Positions 34,201 through 42,501 of a stretch of DNA of 64,000 nucleotides are shown here, piece after piece. The notes beneath the pieces were generated by a model. The model made no database searches and was not told the DNA's origin. It saw only the letters and a program-made list of their open reading frames with translations. Every line of letters starts with the position of its first letter. The stretch's first letter is position 1. This stretch comes from Polyangiaceae bacterium (lineage in GTDB: Bacteria > Myxococcota_A > Polyangia > Polyangiales > Polyangiaceae): NCBI GenBank assembly GCA_020846005.1, contig JADLEQ010000103.1, forward strand, positions 1 through 64,000, in the 5' to 3' direction. Position numbers and translations under genes: made by a program.

Positions 34201-37200
34201 TCAGCGGCGGTCGAGCACCTCGCGCAGCTTGCGGGTCAGCTCCTCGGGCGTGAAAGGCTTCGCGACGAAGTGCGTCGTCGCGTCTGCCTCGAGCCGCCCG
34301 GAGAAGGCGTCGCCCGGGTAGCCGGACATGAACACGACGCGCAGCTCCGGGTGTGCGACGCGGAGGCGCTCGGCGAGCGCGACCCCGCTCGAGTCGGGCA
34401 GGACGATGTCCGTCAGCACGGCGTCCACCGGGCGTGGCTCGCCGCTCAGGCGCTCCAGCGCCTCGCTCGCGCTGCCCGTCACGATCACGCCGTAGCCCGC
34501 CGCGCGGAGGATCCGGTCGGTGAGCCGCTGGACGGCCGGGTCGTCCTCCACCAGGAGGAGCGTCTCGCCGCCCGCCGCGTGCGTGGGCGCGGGCGCCGCC
34601 GCCGCGCGCGGCACGATCGACGCCTCCACCCGCGGTAGGTACACCGAGAAGGTGGTGCCGTCCCCCACGCGGCTCGCCACCGACACGTGACCCCCGCTCT
34701 GCCGGGCGATCCCGTAGACCGTGGAGAGCCCGAGGCCCGTGCCCTTGCCGAGGGCCTTGGTGGTGAAGAAGGGCTCGAACACGTGGGCCAGCGTCGCGGG
34801 ATCGATCCCCGTCCCGGTGTCCCGCACCGAGAGGACGACCCACTGGCGGCCCGCGGCCTCCGCCGGCGCCTCGGCTGGGCCGGTGTCGTCGTCACGGGTC
34901 TCGATCACGAGCTTCCCGCCGCCGGGCATCGCGTCGCGGGCGTTGACCGCCAGGTTCATCAGCACCTGCTCGAGCTGGCCTTCGTCTGCGACCGTCGCGC
35001 CGAGGCCGGCCGCCAGGTGCGTCTCGATCTGGATGTCGGCCCCGAGCAGGCGGCGCAGCATCTGCTCGATCCCGGTCACCACGCGGTTTACGTCGACGAC
35101 CTTCGGCTCGAGCACCTGCTTGCGGCTGAACGCGAGGAGCTGCCTCGTGAGCGCCGTCGCCCGCTCGCCGGCGCGCACGATCTCGAGCGCCTCGGCGCGG
35201 AGCGGGTCGCCCTCGCGGAGCGCCTCGGCGACGAACCCGGCGTAGCTCAGGATGACGGAGAGCAGGTTGTTGAAATCGTGGGCGACGCCTCCCGCGAGCC
35301 GCCCGACCGCCTCGAGCCGCTGCGCCGTCTGCAGCTGCGCCTCGGTGGCGCGCTGCTCGGTCACGTCCTCGGCGTGGAGCACGACGCAGCCGTCGGGGAT
35401 CGGGCCGTACGTCACGGTGAGCGTCCGCGGGGTGGCGGAGCCCGGCCGTGCCACCACCTCGCGGCGCACGACGGCCCCGGCGCTGGCGCACGCGGCCAGA
35501 TCCGCAGGGAGCCCCGGGAGCGCCTCGGCGAGCGCGCTCGCTGGTCGGCCGGGGACGAGCGCGTCTTCGGCGCCGAGGCACGTCCGCGCCGCGCGGTTCG
35601 CGCTGGTGAGCACGAACTCGGCCCCGCGCGGCTCCCACACGACCTGCGCCGTCGGGAGGTGGTCCTGGATCGCACGGATGCGGGCCTCCGCCTCCTCGAG
35701 CTCCGCGAGCGCGCCGACGTTGTCGAGCGCGATCGCGGCCGAGTCGGCCAGCGCGCGCAGGATGCGGACCTCCTCGGGGGAAGCGCGCCGGTGCACCGCC
35801 CAGTACGCTCCGATCGCGCCGACCGGATCGCGGCTCCGGATCGGCACCATCACCAAGCTGTGGACGAACGTCGCGCGGTAGACATCGACGGGGATCCGCG
35901 GGTCGGCGAAGACGTCCTCCAGCACCACGGGCTCGCGGTGCAGCATCGACCAACCGCTGATGCACGCAGCGAGCGGGAAGCGCCGGCCCCTCCACAGGGG
36001 CGCCACGGCGTCCTCGTGGACGTAGTGGCAGGCGTCGCCCTCGCGGAGGACGAACGTCGCGCCGTCGGCGTCCACGAGCTGGCGCGCCGCGCGCCGCACG
36101 ATGTCCACGACGGCGTCCGTGGTGCGGGCCTGCGAGAGATCCTGGGCGACGAGCGTCAGTCGCTCGAGCTGGTGGTTGAAGTGGACGAGCGCGGCCTCGT
36201 GCTGCTTCCGCGAGGTCACCACCGCGACCACCAGCACGACGTGCGCAGGCTCGGGGCTGTAGGCGGAGAGCTCGACCCACTCCCCCGCGGCCTCGAGCTG
36301 GTCCTCGAGCGACTCGGGGACCCTCGACCGGGCGACCCGATCGAGGAGCTCGAGCCAGGAGTCCTCTCGTCCGTCTCCGTGCAGGACCACCTTGCTGCCG
36401 AGCTCCCCGGTGACCGCGCGGCCGCCGGCGAGGCGCTCGAACGCCGGGTTCGCGTCGAGGTAGACGAAGTCCCGCGCCGCCTCTCCGGCGTAGAGGACGC
36501 GGCAGTGGGCGATGCCGACGCTCGCGTTGCGGAACAGCGCTCGGTACCGCTCCTCGCTCTCGGCGGCCTCGAGCGTGGTGCGCTTCAGCTCGGCGCGCGC
36601 GCGCAGCGTCGCCAGGCCGTGCCCCACGTCGAGCGCCAGCTCCTCGAGCACGGCGACCTCGCTGGGGTCGCACGAGTCGGGCTCGGCGGCGTAGACCGCG
36701 AGCGCCCCCACCACCTCGCCGGCGACGGAGATCGGGAAGGCGGCGACGGCGCCGAAGCCGCGCGCCACGGCGGCCGTGTGCCACGGCGCCGCGCGCTCGT
36801 CCGGCGCGAGCCGTTGCTCGATCGCGGGGCGCCCGGAGCGGACGGCGCGCTTCACCGGGGACGGCCTCGGGTCGGCCTCGATCGGGGTCGCGCAGACGAA
36901 ATCCACGTAGCCGTCGTCCACCCCCGCGCGGGCGAGCGGACGCAGCGCGTGCCCCCCGGATCGCCCGGCCAGCGCGATCCACGCGAGCCGGTAGCCGCCC
37001 AGCCCCACGGCGATCCGACACACGTCCTCGGCGAAGCGCTGCTCGTCGCGCGCTCGCACCAGCGTGCGGTTGGTCGCGCTCAGCACCGCGACGGCGCGCC
37101 GGGCGCGCTCGGACGCCGCCTCGGCCTCGCGCCGAGGCGTCAGATCGAGCGAGAAGATCGCGACGCCGGCCGCGACGGGCCGGAACCTGAGCTGGAACCA

Positions 37201-37494
37201 GCCCATCGAGCCGTTGGCGAATGCGAACTCGTTCTCGAGCTCCAGCGGGACTCGCTCCTGCATGCAGCGCCGCAACGTGGCGAACATCTCGGTCGCGTCG
37301 ATGCCGGGATAGGCCTCCTCCATCCGCCTCCCGAGGAGCGCCTCCGGCGTCGTCTGACCCTGGGCGGCGGCTGTCCGGTTCACGTACACGTAGCGGTACG
37401 AGCGATCCACCACCTGGCAGCCCTCGAGGAGGGCGTCGAGCACCTCACGTGGGAGCCCGGCGAGATCGCTCGACGCGTGAGGTTCCGATTCCAT
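34201..37494 (-). CDS. Hybrid sensor histidine kinase (PAS/GAF-HisKA-HATPase-REC)
   Basis: 1097-aa soluble sensor. Order: PAS-like (about 12-130), GAF (about 150-300), PAS (about 310-440), GAF (about 455-600), PAS (about 615-715), HisKA with the phospho-acceptor His739 in GGVAHDFNNLLSVI, HATPase (about 840-960; VLMNLAVNARDAMP and GKGTGLGLSTVYGI) and a C-terminal receiver domain with phospho-acceptor Asp1029 in VLTDIVLP and KPFTPEEL. No membrane segment, so it senses cytoplasmic signals through PAS/GAF ligands such as haem, flavin or cyclic nucleotides; none is identifiable. No separate response regulator lies next to it, so phosphotransfer may stay within the protein or go to a distant partner. 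Confidence 0.93.
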   Translation of the reverse strand: MESEPHASSDLAGLPREVLDALLEGCQVVDRSYRYVYVNRTAAAQGQTTPEALLGRRMEEAYPGIDATEMFATLRRCMQERVPLELENEFAFANGSMGWFQLRFRPVAAGVAIFSLDLTPRREAEAASERARRAVAVLSATNRTLVRARDEQRFAEDVCRIAVGLGGYRLAWIALAGRSGGHALRPLARAGVDDGYVDFVCATPIEADPRPSPVKRAVRSGRPAIEQRLAPDERAAPWHTAAVARGFGAVAAFPISVAGEVVGALAVYAAEPDSCDPSEVAVLEELALDVGHGLATLRARAELKRTTLEAAESEERYRALFRNASVGIAHCRVLYAGEAARDFVYLDANPAFERLAGGRAVTGELGSKVVLHGDGREDSWLELLDRVARSRVPESLEDQLEAAGEWVELSAYSPEPAHVVLVVAVVTSRKQHEAALVHFNHQLERLTLVAQDLSQARTTDAVVDIVRRAARQLVDADGATFVLREGDACHYVHEDAVAPLWRGRRFPLAACISGWSMLHREPVVLEDVFADPRIPVDVYRATFVHSLVMVPIRSRDPVGAIGAYWAVHRRASPEEVRILRALADSAAIALDNVGALAELEEAEARIRAIQDHLPTAQVVWEPRGAEFVLTSANRAARTCLGAEDALVPGRPASALAEALPGLPADLAACASAGAVVRREVVARPGSATPRTLTVTYGPIPDGCVVLHAEDVTEQRATEAQLQTAQRLEAVGRLAGGVAHDFNNLLSVILSYAGFVAEALREGDPLRAEALEIVRAGERATALTRQLLAFSRKQVLEPKVVDVNRVVTGIEQMLRRLLGADIQIETHLAAGLGATVADEGQLEQVLMNLAVNARDAMPGGGKLVIETRDDDTGPAEAPAEAAGRQWVVLSVRDTGTGIDPATLAHVFEPFFTTKALGKGTGLGLSTVYGIARQSGGHVSVASRVGDGTTFSVYLPRVEASIVPRAAAAPAPTHAAGGETLLLVEDDPAVQRLTDRILRAAGYGVIVTGSASEALERLSGEPRPVDAVLTDIVLPDSSGVALAERLRVAHPELRVVFMSGYPGDAFSGRLEADATTHFVAKPFTPEELTRKLREVLDRR

Positions 37495-37656
37495 GCGAGC
37501 GCCGACCGTCCCAGCGGAGGAGGCCCGCTCGCGCCTCGAGATCCCCGCGGCGCGCGGGCGATGCAGGCGAGGATAACGCCGCGCGGGGCCGGCGCCCAGC
37601 CCCGGGCCGCCGCACGCGCTTGACGCGGCGCCCCGCTGCGAGCTTCCATCGCCGGG

Positions 37657-38424
37657 ATGCTCGACTCGTGGAAGACCTTCGCCCTACCGGTTGGCCTCGC
37701 CGCCCTCGGTGCGTGCGGCGCGCGGCCGGCGGCGCGTGCGGCGGGCGCGCCCGCAGCAGCGTCGGCGCCTGCGGTCGCGGCTCCGGCCTCGAGCGACGCG
37801 CCCGCCGCCGCGAGCGCCGAGCCGGCCGCAGCCCCGCCCGGGATCCCCACGGAGTGCACCGCGAACGGCGACGTGTGCGTCCCGGACGGCAAGTGGGTCA
37901 CGCGCCTCTGCCAGGAGGTGTTCCCGGGCGTCGCGCTGGTGATGTTCGCGAAAGGGTCGCCGTGGACGCGCGCCTACCTCACGCGCAAGACGAAGGCGTG
38001 GAACGCCTCCGGCGGCGCGTCCGTCGAGGGGGAGCTCGAGTTCGACGAAGAGGTGCTCGTGCTGCGCAAGCGCGCGGCGGATCTCGGGGGGATGCAGATC
38101 AGCGGCGCTGGCGGGGGGTACGACGCGCTCCGCTGGGATGGCTCCTGCGTCACGCTCTCGGCGGACGAGGTCACGCTCCGCTCGCCCCCCGCGGCGAGGA
38201 GCGGGCCGGTGAGCTGGAAGGCCATCGACGACGGTCTCCGTGAGGCGCTCCGGGCGGATCCGAAGGTCGACGCCGCCTACCGAGCGCACCGCGCCGAGTG
38301 CAAGGGCGTGACCATGGGGACCGTCTCGCAGAGGTGCGTGAAGGCAGACGCCGATCTCCAGCGGGCGATCGTGGGCGCCGTCCGATCCGGCGCGTCGCTG
38401 CCCTCGCCGCAGCGGATGCCGTGA
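37657..38424 (+). CDS. Lipoprotein with Cys-containing SH3-like external domain
   Basis: 255-aa lipoprotein of a type seen widely in Polyangia but unnamed. Signal LAALGAC places Cys20 as the lipid anchor, then an Ala/Pro linker to about 62. The domain has GDVCVPDGKWVTRLCQEVFP, GSPWTRAYLTRKTKAWN, EVLVLRKRAADLGGMQISGA and GYDALRWDGSCVTLS; the beta-rich pattern with G.YD.LRWDG is consistent with an SH3-like fold. A C-terminal helical part contains two further Cys. Function unknown. It is divergent from the histidine kinase. Confidence 0.7.
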   Translation: MLDSWKTFALPVGLAALGACGARPAARAAGAPAAASAPAVAAPASSDAPAAASAEPAAAPPGIPTECTANGDVCVPDGKWVTRLCQEVFPGVALVMFAKGSPWTRAYLTRKTKAWNASGGASVEGELEFDEEVLVLRKRAADLGGMQISGAGGGYDALRWDGSCVTLSADEVTLRSPPAARSGPVSWKAIDDGLREALRADPKVDAAYRAHRAECKGVTMGTVSQRCVKADADLQRAIVGAVRSGASLPSPQRMP

Positions 38425-38546
38425 GCGGGGCGCAGGGGAGCGTACCCGAGGCGCCGGGGGCAGAGGGCGCGGCCCGGGTTCCCCCCCGCGCGCGGGCCCG
38501 CTAGCCTCCCCGCCGGCCTCGGGCCGCACGAACAGGAGACGACAAG

Positions 38547-39314
38547 GTGGACACCAACGGCAAGGTCGCGCTGATCACTGGGGCTGCATCCGGGCTCGGC
38601 GCCGCGACGGCGCGGCGGTTCGTCGCGGCGGGGATGCGCGTCGTCCTCGTCGACCGCAACCGGGACGGCGGCGCGGCCCTCGCCGCGGAGCTGGGCGAGG
38701 CGGCGGCGTTCGCTGTTGCTGACGTGACCAGCGAGCCGGAGCTGACGGCGGCGGTCGGCACGGCCCGCGAGCGCTTCGGGGCGCTGCACGTGGCCGTGGG
38801 GTGCGCGGGGATCGGGACGGCGACGCGGACGCTCTCCAAGAGCGGCCCATTCCCGCTCGATCTTTTCCGGCTCACCATCGACGTGAACCTCATCGGGATG
38901 TTCAACACCGTGCGCCTGGCGGCGGACGCCATGCAGGCGAACGAGCCGGGGCCCGACGGCGAGCGCGGCGTGTGCATCATGACAGCCTCCATCGCGGCGT
39001 TCGACGGCCAGATCGGGCAGGCGGCGTACAGCGCCTCCAAGGGGGGCATCGTCGGCATGACGCTGCCGATCGCTCGCGACCTGTCGAAGCTCGGTGTCCG
39101 GGTCGTCACGATCGCGCCCGGGCTCTTCGACACGCCGATCCTGCAGGGGCTCCCCGCCGAGGCGCGCGCGGCGCTCGCGGCGAGCATCCCGTTCCCGGCC
39201 CGACTCGGCGACCCGCCCGAGTACGCGGCGCTCGCCCAGCACATCGTCGAGAACCGCATGCTGAACGGCGAGACGATCCGGCTCGACGGGGCGCTCCGCA
39301 TGGCCCCCAGATGA
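38547..39314 (+). CDS. Short-chain dehydrogenase, 3-hydroxyacyl-CoA dehydrogenase type-2-like
   Basis: 255-aa SDR similar in pattern to HSD17B10 (type-2 3-hydroxyacyl-CoA dehydrogenase), which oxidises (S)-3-hydroxyacyl-CoA with NAD. Seen: [19 protein letters not shown] after strand 2 (Asp favours NAD), [23 protein letters not shown], and a catalytic Ser-Tyr-Lys set with [20 protein letters not shown] and KGG, plus [14 protein letters not shown] typical of the HSD10 group. The GTG at 38547 has AGGAG upstream. The final [14 protein letters not shown] is the usual HSD10 end. Fatty-acid or branched-chain amino acid breakdown is likely. Confidence 0.88.
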   Translation: MDTNGKVALITGAASGLGAATARRFVAAGMRVVLVDRNRDGGAALAAELGEAAAFAVADVTSEPELTAAVGTARERFGALHVAVGCAGIGTATRTLSKSGPFPLDLFRLTIDVNLIGMFNTVRLAADAMQANEPGPDGERGVCIMTASIAAFDGQIGQAAYSASKGGIVGMTLPIARDLSKLGVRVVTIAPGLFDTPILQGLPAEARAALAASIPFPARLGDPPEYAALAQHIVENRMLNGETIRLDGALRMAPR

Positions 39315-39365
39315 GCGCGCCGAGCTGAGCCGCCCGCGGTGAGCGTCTCGCCCGGCTCGGCGCGC
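39315..39365. terminator. Perfect 11-bp stem hairpin between convergent genes
   Basis: GCGCGCCGAGC at 39315-39325 is perfectly complementary to GCTCGGCGCGC at 39355-39365, with a 29-base loop. It begins right after the SDR stop and precedes the bfr stop, so it can terminate both. No T-run is present. Confidence 0.45.
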
Positions 39366-39384
39366 GGCCGGGCCCGTCGCTGCG

Positions 39385-39855
39385 CTACGCGCGGACGAGC
39401 TGGGCCAGGTAGTGCTCGCGGCCGAGATCGCCGGCCAGCGACGCCTGCGTCTCCAGCCAGTCGATCGCGCCCTCCTCGTCGGCGAGGATCTTCTCGAGCA
39501 GCTCTCGCGTACCCGCGTCCCCCGTCTCGAGGCAGAGTCGGATGCCGGCGCGGAGGCGCTCGACCGCCTCGCGCTCGAGCGCGAGGTCGACCTGGTTCAT
39601 CTCGAGCGGGTTCTCGCCGACACGCACCGGGAACAGGCGCTGCATGTTGGGGACGCCATCCAGGAAGAGGATGCGGTCGATCACGGCGTCGGCGTGCCGC
39701 ATCTCCTCGAGCGACTCCTCGCGCTTCTTCTTGGCGAGCCCCCCGTACCCCTGGTTCGCGCACAGCTTGAAGTGCACGAAGTACTGGTTGATGGCCGTGA
39801 GCTCGCTCGAGAGCACCTCGTTCAGATGCTCGATCACCTGGGGATCTCCACGCAT
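39385..39855 (-). CDS. bfr: Bacterioferritin
   Basis: Iron-storage haem ferritin subunit of 156 aa that forms a 24-mer shell. Seen: VIEHLNEVLSSELTAINQY with ligand Glu18, EEMRHADAVID with Glu51 and His54 and the haem ligand Met52, Glu94, and EEGAIDWLE with Glu127. Position 130, His in active bacterioferritins (EEGHIDWLE), is Ala here, so one diiron ferroxidase ligand is missing. Heteromeric bacterioferritins with one deficient subunit are known in Neisseria and pseudomonads. The ATG at 39855 gives the normal length; earlier starts add only Arg/Gly sequence. It is divergent from bfd, and a Fur-like box lies between them. Confidence 0.95.
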   Translation of the reverse strand: MRGDPQVIEHLNEVLSSELTAINQYFVHFKLCANQGYGGLAKKKREESLEEMRHADAVIDRILFLDGVPNMQRLFPVRVGENPLEMNQVDLALEREAVERLRAGIRLCLETGDAGTRELLEKILADEEGAIDWLETQASLAGDLGREHYLAQLVRA

Positions 39856-39950
39856 GCGCGGTGAATGGGGCCGGCGGCGCCGCGTGGCAACCCGGCCGCC
39901 GGCGGCGCCGCCGCGGCCTGCCCCGCCGATCGGCCGCCGAGAAAACGACA

Positions 39951-39978
39951 TTGACAATCACTTTCAGTAAGCTACGCT
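39951..39978 (+). promoter_or_regulatory. Sigma-70-like promoter for bfd
   Basis: TTGACA at 39951-39956 is a perfect -35, followed after 16 bp by TACGCT (39973-39978) as -10. Transcription would start near 39985, only a few bases before the bfd ATG at 39988, so the mRNA would be nearly leaderless. The -35 and spacer overlap the Fur-like box. Confidence 0.5.
39952..39966. promoter_or_regulatory. Fur-like operator between bfr and bfd
   Basis: TGACAATCACTTTCA; read on the other strand it is TGAAAGTGATTGTCA, matching the 7-1-7 Fur core TGATAATGATTATCA at 12 of 15 positions. It lies between divergent iron-storage and ferredoxin genes and overlaps the bfd promoter, as expected for iron-responsive repression. 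Confidence 0.6.
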
Positions 39979-39987
39979 GCCTGGAGC

Positions 39988-40215
39988 ATGATCGTCTGCC
40001 ACTGCCGAGGCGTGACCGACCGAGCCATCCAGGAGGCGGTGCGTGGCGGCGCGCGAGGGCTCGCGGAGGTGACGGCTCGCTGTGGCGCTGGGGGCCGTTG
40101 CGGGGGCTGCCGCCCGCTGGTCGAGCTGGTCGTGCGCCTCGAGCTCGAGGCGTCGGGTCGGGCCGAGGCGGCTCCGGCTGCGGCGCTCGCCGCGCGCGTC
40201 GCCGCCGCGAGTTGA
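39988..40215 (+). CDS. bfd: Bacterioferritin-associated ferredoxin
   Basis: Small [2Fe-2S] protein that reduces bacterioferritin core iron so it can be released. Seen: the BFD signature C4-x-C6, then C38-x2-C41 (MIVCHCRGVTDRAIQEAV and GGRCGGCRPLV), with an extra Cys32. The 75-aa product is slightly longer than the E. coli 64 aa because of an Ala-rich tail. It is divergent from bfr and shares the intergenic Fur-like box. Confidence 0.93.
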   Translation: MIVCHCRGVTDRAIQEAVRGGARGLAEVTARCGAGGRCGGCRPLVELVVRLELEASGRAEAAPAAALAARVAAAS

Positions 40216-40239
40216 CGGCGGCGCGTCGCCGGGCGAGGG

Positions 40240-40425
40240 TCGCCCCGACAACTTCGAGTGACAGGTCCCGCACGGGGAAGCTCGGTGTGATGCCGACGCG
40301 GTCCCGCCGCCGTGAGCGAGGACGAAACCGGCGAGAGAGCCACTGGGCAACGCCCGCGCGAGCCGCGGGCGCCCTGGGAAGGCGCCGGGAGTAGGACGAT
40401 CCGCAAGCCGGAATACCCGCCGGGA
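40240..40425 (+). promoter_or_regulatory. Cobalamin riboswitch (copy 2)
   Basis: Second B12 aptamer, immediately after bfd. GGGGAAGCTCGGTGTGATG begins at 40274, followed by GTCCCGCCGCCGTGAG, AGAGCCACTGGGC (about 40336) and the B12 box AGCCGGAATACCCGCC at 40406-40421. It ends some 16-20 bases before the ATG of a BtuB-like receptor gene, close enough to mask its ribosome site (GGAG near 40429). The 5' end is approximate. Confidence 0.92.
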
Positions 40426-40440
40426 CCGGAGCGGACGCCC

Positions 40441-42501
40441 ATGCCGGTCGAGCACGGTGGTGTACAGCGGAGATCTCGCGCGATGGGCGCGGCGACGATG
40501 GTGGTCGGCTTGGCCGCCCTCGCCCGCGTCGCGCGTTCCGAGCCGGCGCCCGCCGAGGGCGCGGCCACTGAGCACGAGATCGAGGTCGTGGCGGATCGGG
40601 CGCACCGCGTCGAGCCCTCGCCGCGGGACCCGACGGCAGCGTCGACGGTCGTCTCGGGGCCGCGGCTCCGCGAGCCCGGCGTGACGCTCGCGGCGGTCGC
40701 CGCGCGCGTGCCCGGCGTGCAGATCGCCCGCGCGGGCTCTCCCGCCGACGGCGCGGCGCTCGGCCTCCGGGGCGCTCCGGCCGCCGAGACCCCCGTCTAC
40801 CTGGCGGGCGTGCGCCTGGACGACGATCTGACGGGCGCGACCGACCTCTCGACGGTACCCCCCTTCCTACTCGACCGCGTCGAGCTCTTCAGGGGTACCG
40901 CGCCCGACGCCGCCGATCGCCTCGGGATGGGAGGCGCCGTCCTGCTCGAGCCGCGGCGTCCGCGCCGCAGCGAGGCGAGCGTGGGCGCCGAGCTCGGGAG
41001 CCACGGCGCGCGCGCGGCCTGGGCCCACGCCGCGCTGGCGCGCGAGGACGGGGCAGGCGCGCTGGTGGCCGCGCACTACGACGCCGCGCGCAACGACTAC
41101 CCTTACGAGGACGACGGCGGCACCGCCTTCGATCCTTCCGACGACCGGGAGCGGCGCCGGAGCAACGCCGACCACGCCGGCACGGATCTGTGGCTCGTCG
41201 CCCGGACGGGCGGCGCCGGGGCGCGCGCGCTCACCGTGTTCGAGGCGTACGACCGCGAGCGCGGCGCGTCGGGGCTCGCGCTCGTCCCCGCGACGCGCGC
41301 GCGCTACCGCATCGATCGCCGCCTCGTCGCCGTGACGGGCGCCGCGCCCTGCGCCCGCGCAGCCCCCGGAGGCGACGCGCCGTGCACGCTCGAGCTCACG
41401 ACGAGCGCGCTCGCGGCCTCCAGCGAGCTGCTCGACCCGGCGCGCGAGCTCGGTCTGCTCGGCACGCGGCTCGACGTCCGCGGCGCCCGCGTCGGCTGGC
41501 GCGCCCGGCTGGAGACGGCGCCGACGCCCGCGTGGCGGTTCGTCCAGGACCTGTCGCGCGAGCACGCGACGCTGGCGGTCGACCGCGACGGCGCGCGCGA
41601 CCTCGCCGCGCGGAGCGAGGTCGTGCGAGGCAGCGCGGCCGCGCATCACCGCGGGACCGGGCGTACGGACGTCCTCGCGCTCGGGGCGCTCGAGTGCCAT
41701 CGCGCGGCGGTCGGGGCGGCGCTCGGCGCGTGCGATCCGCTGGAGCCCGTCGGGCGCGTCGGGATCCGCTGGCGCGTGGCGGAGACGGTGAGCCTGCTGG
41801 CGAACGGCGGCCGCTTCGCGCGGGCGCCGACGCTGGGCGAGCGGTACGGGTCGTCACCGCTCGTGCGCGGTAACGCTGCGCTCCGCCCGGAGCGCAGCCT
41901 CAACACCGACGCGGGCGTACGTCTCGCGGTGCCGGCGGCGGAGTCGGGGCGGCGGCTCGCGCTGTCCGCCGAGGTGGTCGCATTTGCGCGCTGGGCGGAC
42001 GACCTCATCGCGTATCGCCGCACGGGCTTCGGCACCGTCCGCCCGTACAACGTTGGGCGCGCGAGGCTCGTCGGCGGCGAGGGACTGGTCGTGGCGTCGC
42101 TCTTCGACGCGGTCGCCGCGGAGAGCAGCCTCACGCTCCTCGATCCGCGCGACACGAGCCCCGGCCGCGCGCTCACCAACGATCTCCTGCCGCACCGGTC
42201 GCGACTCGTCTTCGCGCAGGCCCTCGAGGCGTGGCTGCGCGCGCCCCTCCCGGGGGTGGATCGCGTGTCCGCGGGCGCCCGCCTGCTCCACCGATCGTCC
42301 AGGTTCGCGGACGAGGCGGGGCTGGTCGTGCTCGCCGCGGGCACGACGCTCGACTGCTTTGGAGCGCTGAGCCTCGCGGGCGACCGATTCGTCGTGCGGG
42401 CCGCGGTCGACGACGTGCTCGACGCGCACCCCCCGGATCTGCTCGGCCTCCCGCTCCCGGGGCGGACGGCCCACGGGAGCGTCGAGGTGACGCTGCCATG
42501 A
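40441..42501 (+). CDS. btuB: TonB-dependent receptor, BtuB-like (cobalamin uptake)
   Basis: Outer-membrane receptor of 686 aa that would import B12 using TonB energy. Seen: a signal peptide, a short N-terminal segment, then the plug domain (TAASTVVSGPRLREPGVTLA, VPGVQIARAGSPADGAALGL, VYLAGVRLDDD, LDRVELFRGTAPDAADRLGM) and a 22-strand barrel with FVQDLSREHATLAVD, GIRWRVAETVSLLANGGRFA, APTLGERYG and LRPERSLNTDAGVRL, the last two being TonB-receptor hallmarks. The ATG at 40441 follows the riboswitch; upstream in-frame codons lie inside the aptamer. B12 specificity rests on the riboswitch, not on substrate residues I can name. It overlaps the next gene by ATGA. Confidence 0.88.
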   Translation: MPVEHGGVQRRSRAMGAATMVVGLAALARVARSEPAPAEGAATEHEIEVVADRAHRVEPSPRDPTAASTVVSGPRLREPGVTLAAVAARVPGVQIARAGSPADGAALGLRGAPAAETPVYLAGVRLDDDLTGATDLSTVPPFLLDRVELFRGTAPDAADRLGMGGAVLLEPRRPRRSEASVGAELGSHGARAAWAHAALAREDGAGALVAAHYDAARNDYPYEDDGGTAFDPSDDRERRRSNADHAGTDLWLVARTGGAGARALTVFEAYDRERGASGLALVPATRARYRIDRRLVAVTGAAPCARAAPGGDAPCTLELTTSALAASSELLDPARELGLLGTRLDVRGARVGWRARLETAPTPAWRFVQDLSREHATLAVDRDGARDLAARSEVVRGSAAAHHRGTGRTDVLALGALECHRAAVGAALGACDPLEPVGRVGIRWRVAETVSLLANGGRFARAPTLGERYGSSPLVRGNAALRPERSLNTDAGVRLAVPAAESGRRLALSAEVVAFARWADDLIAYRRTGFGTVRPYNVGRARLVGGEGLVVASLFDAVAAESSLTLLDPRDTSPGRALTNDLLPHRSRLVFAQALEAWLRAPLPGVDRVSAGARLLHRSSRFADEAGLVVLAAGTTLDCFGALSLAGDRFVVRAAVDDVLDAHPPDLLGLPLPGRTAHGSVEVTLP

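Noticed and set aside
34687-37623. Long open frame antisense to the hybrid histidine kinase
   Set aside because: No domain or motif, and the kinase reading is complete with all catalytic boxes.
40312-40440. Extended N-terminus of the btuB gene
   Set aside because: These codons lie inside the cobalamin aptamer, including its B12 box, so the ATG at 40441 is preferred.
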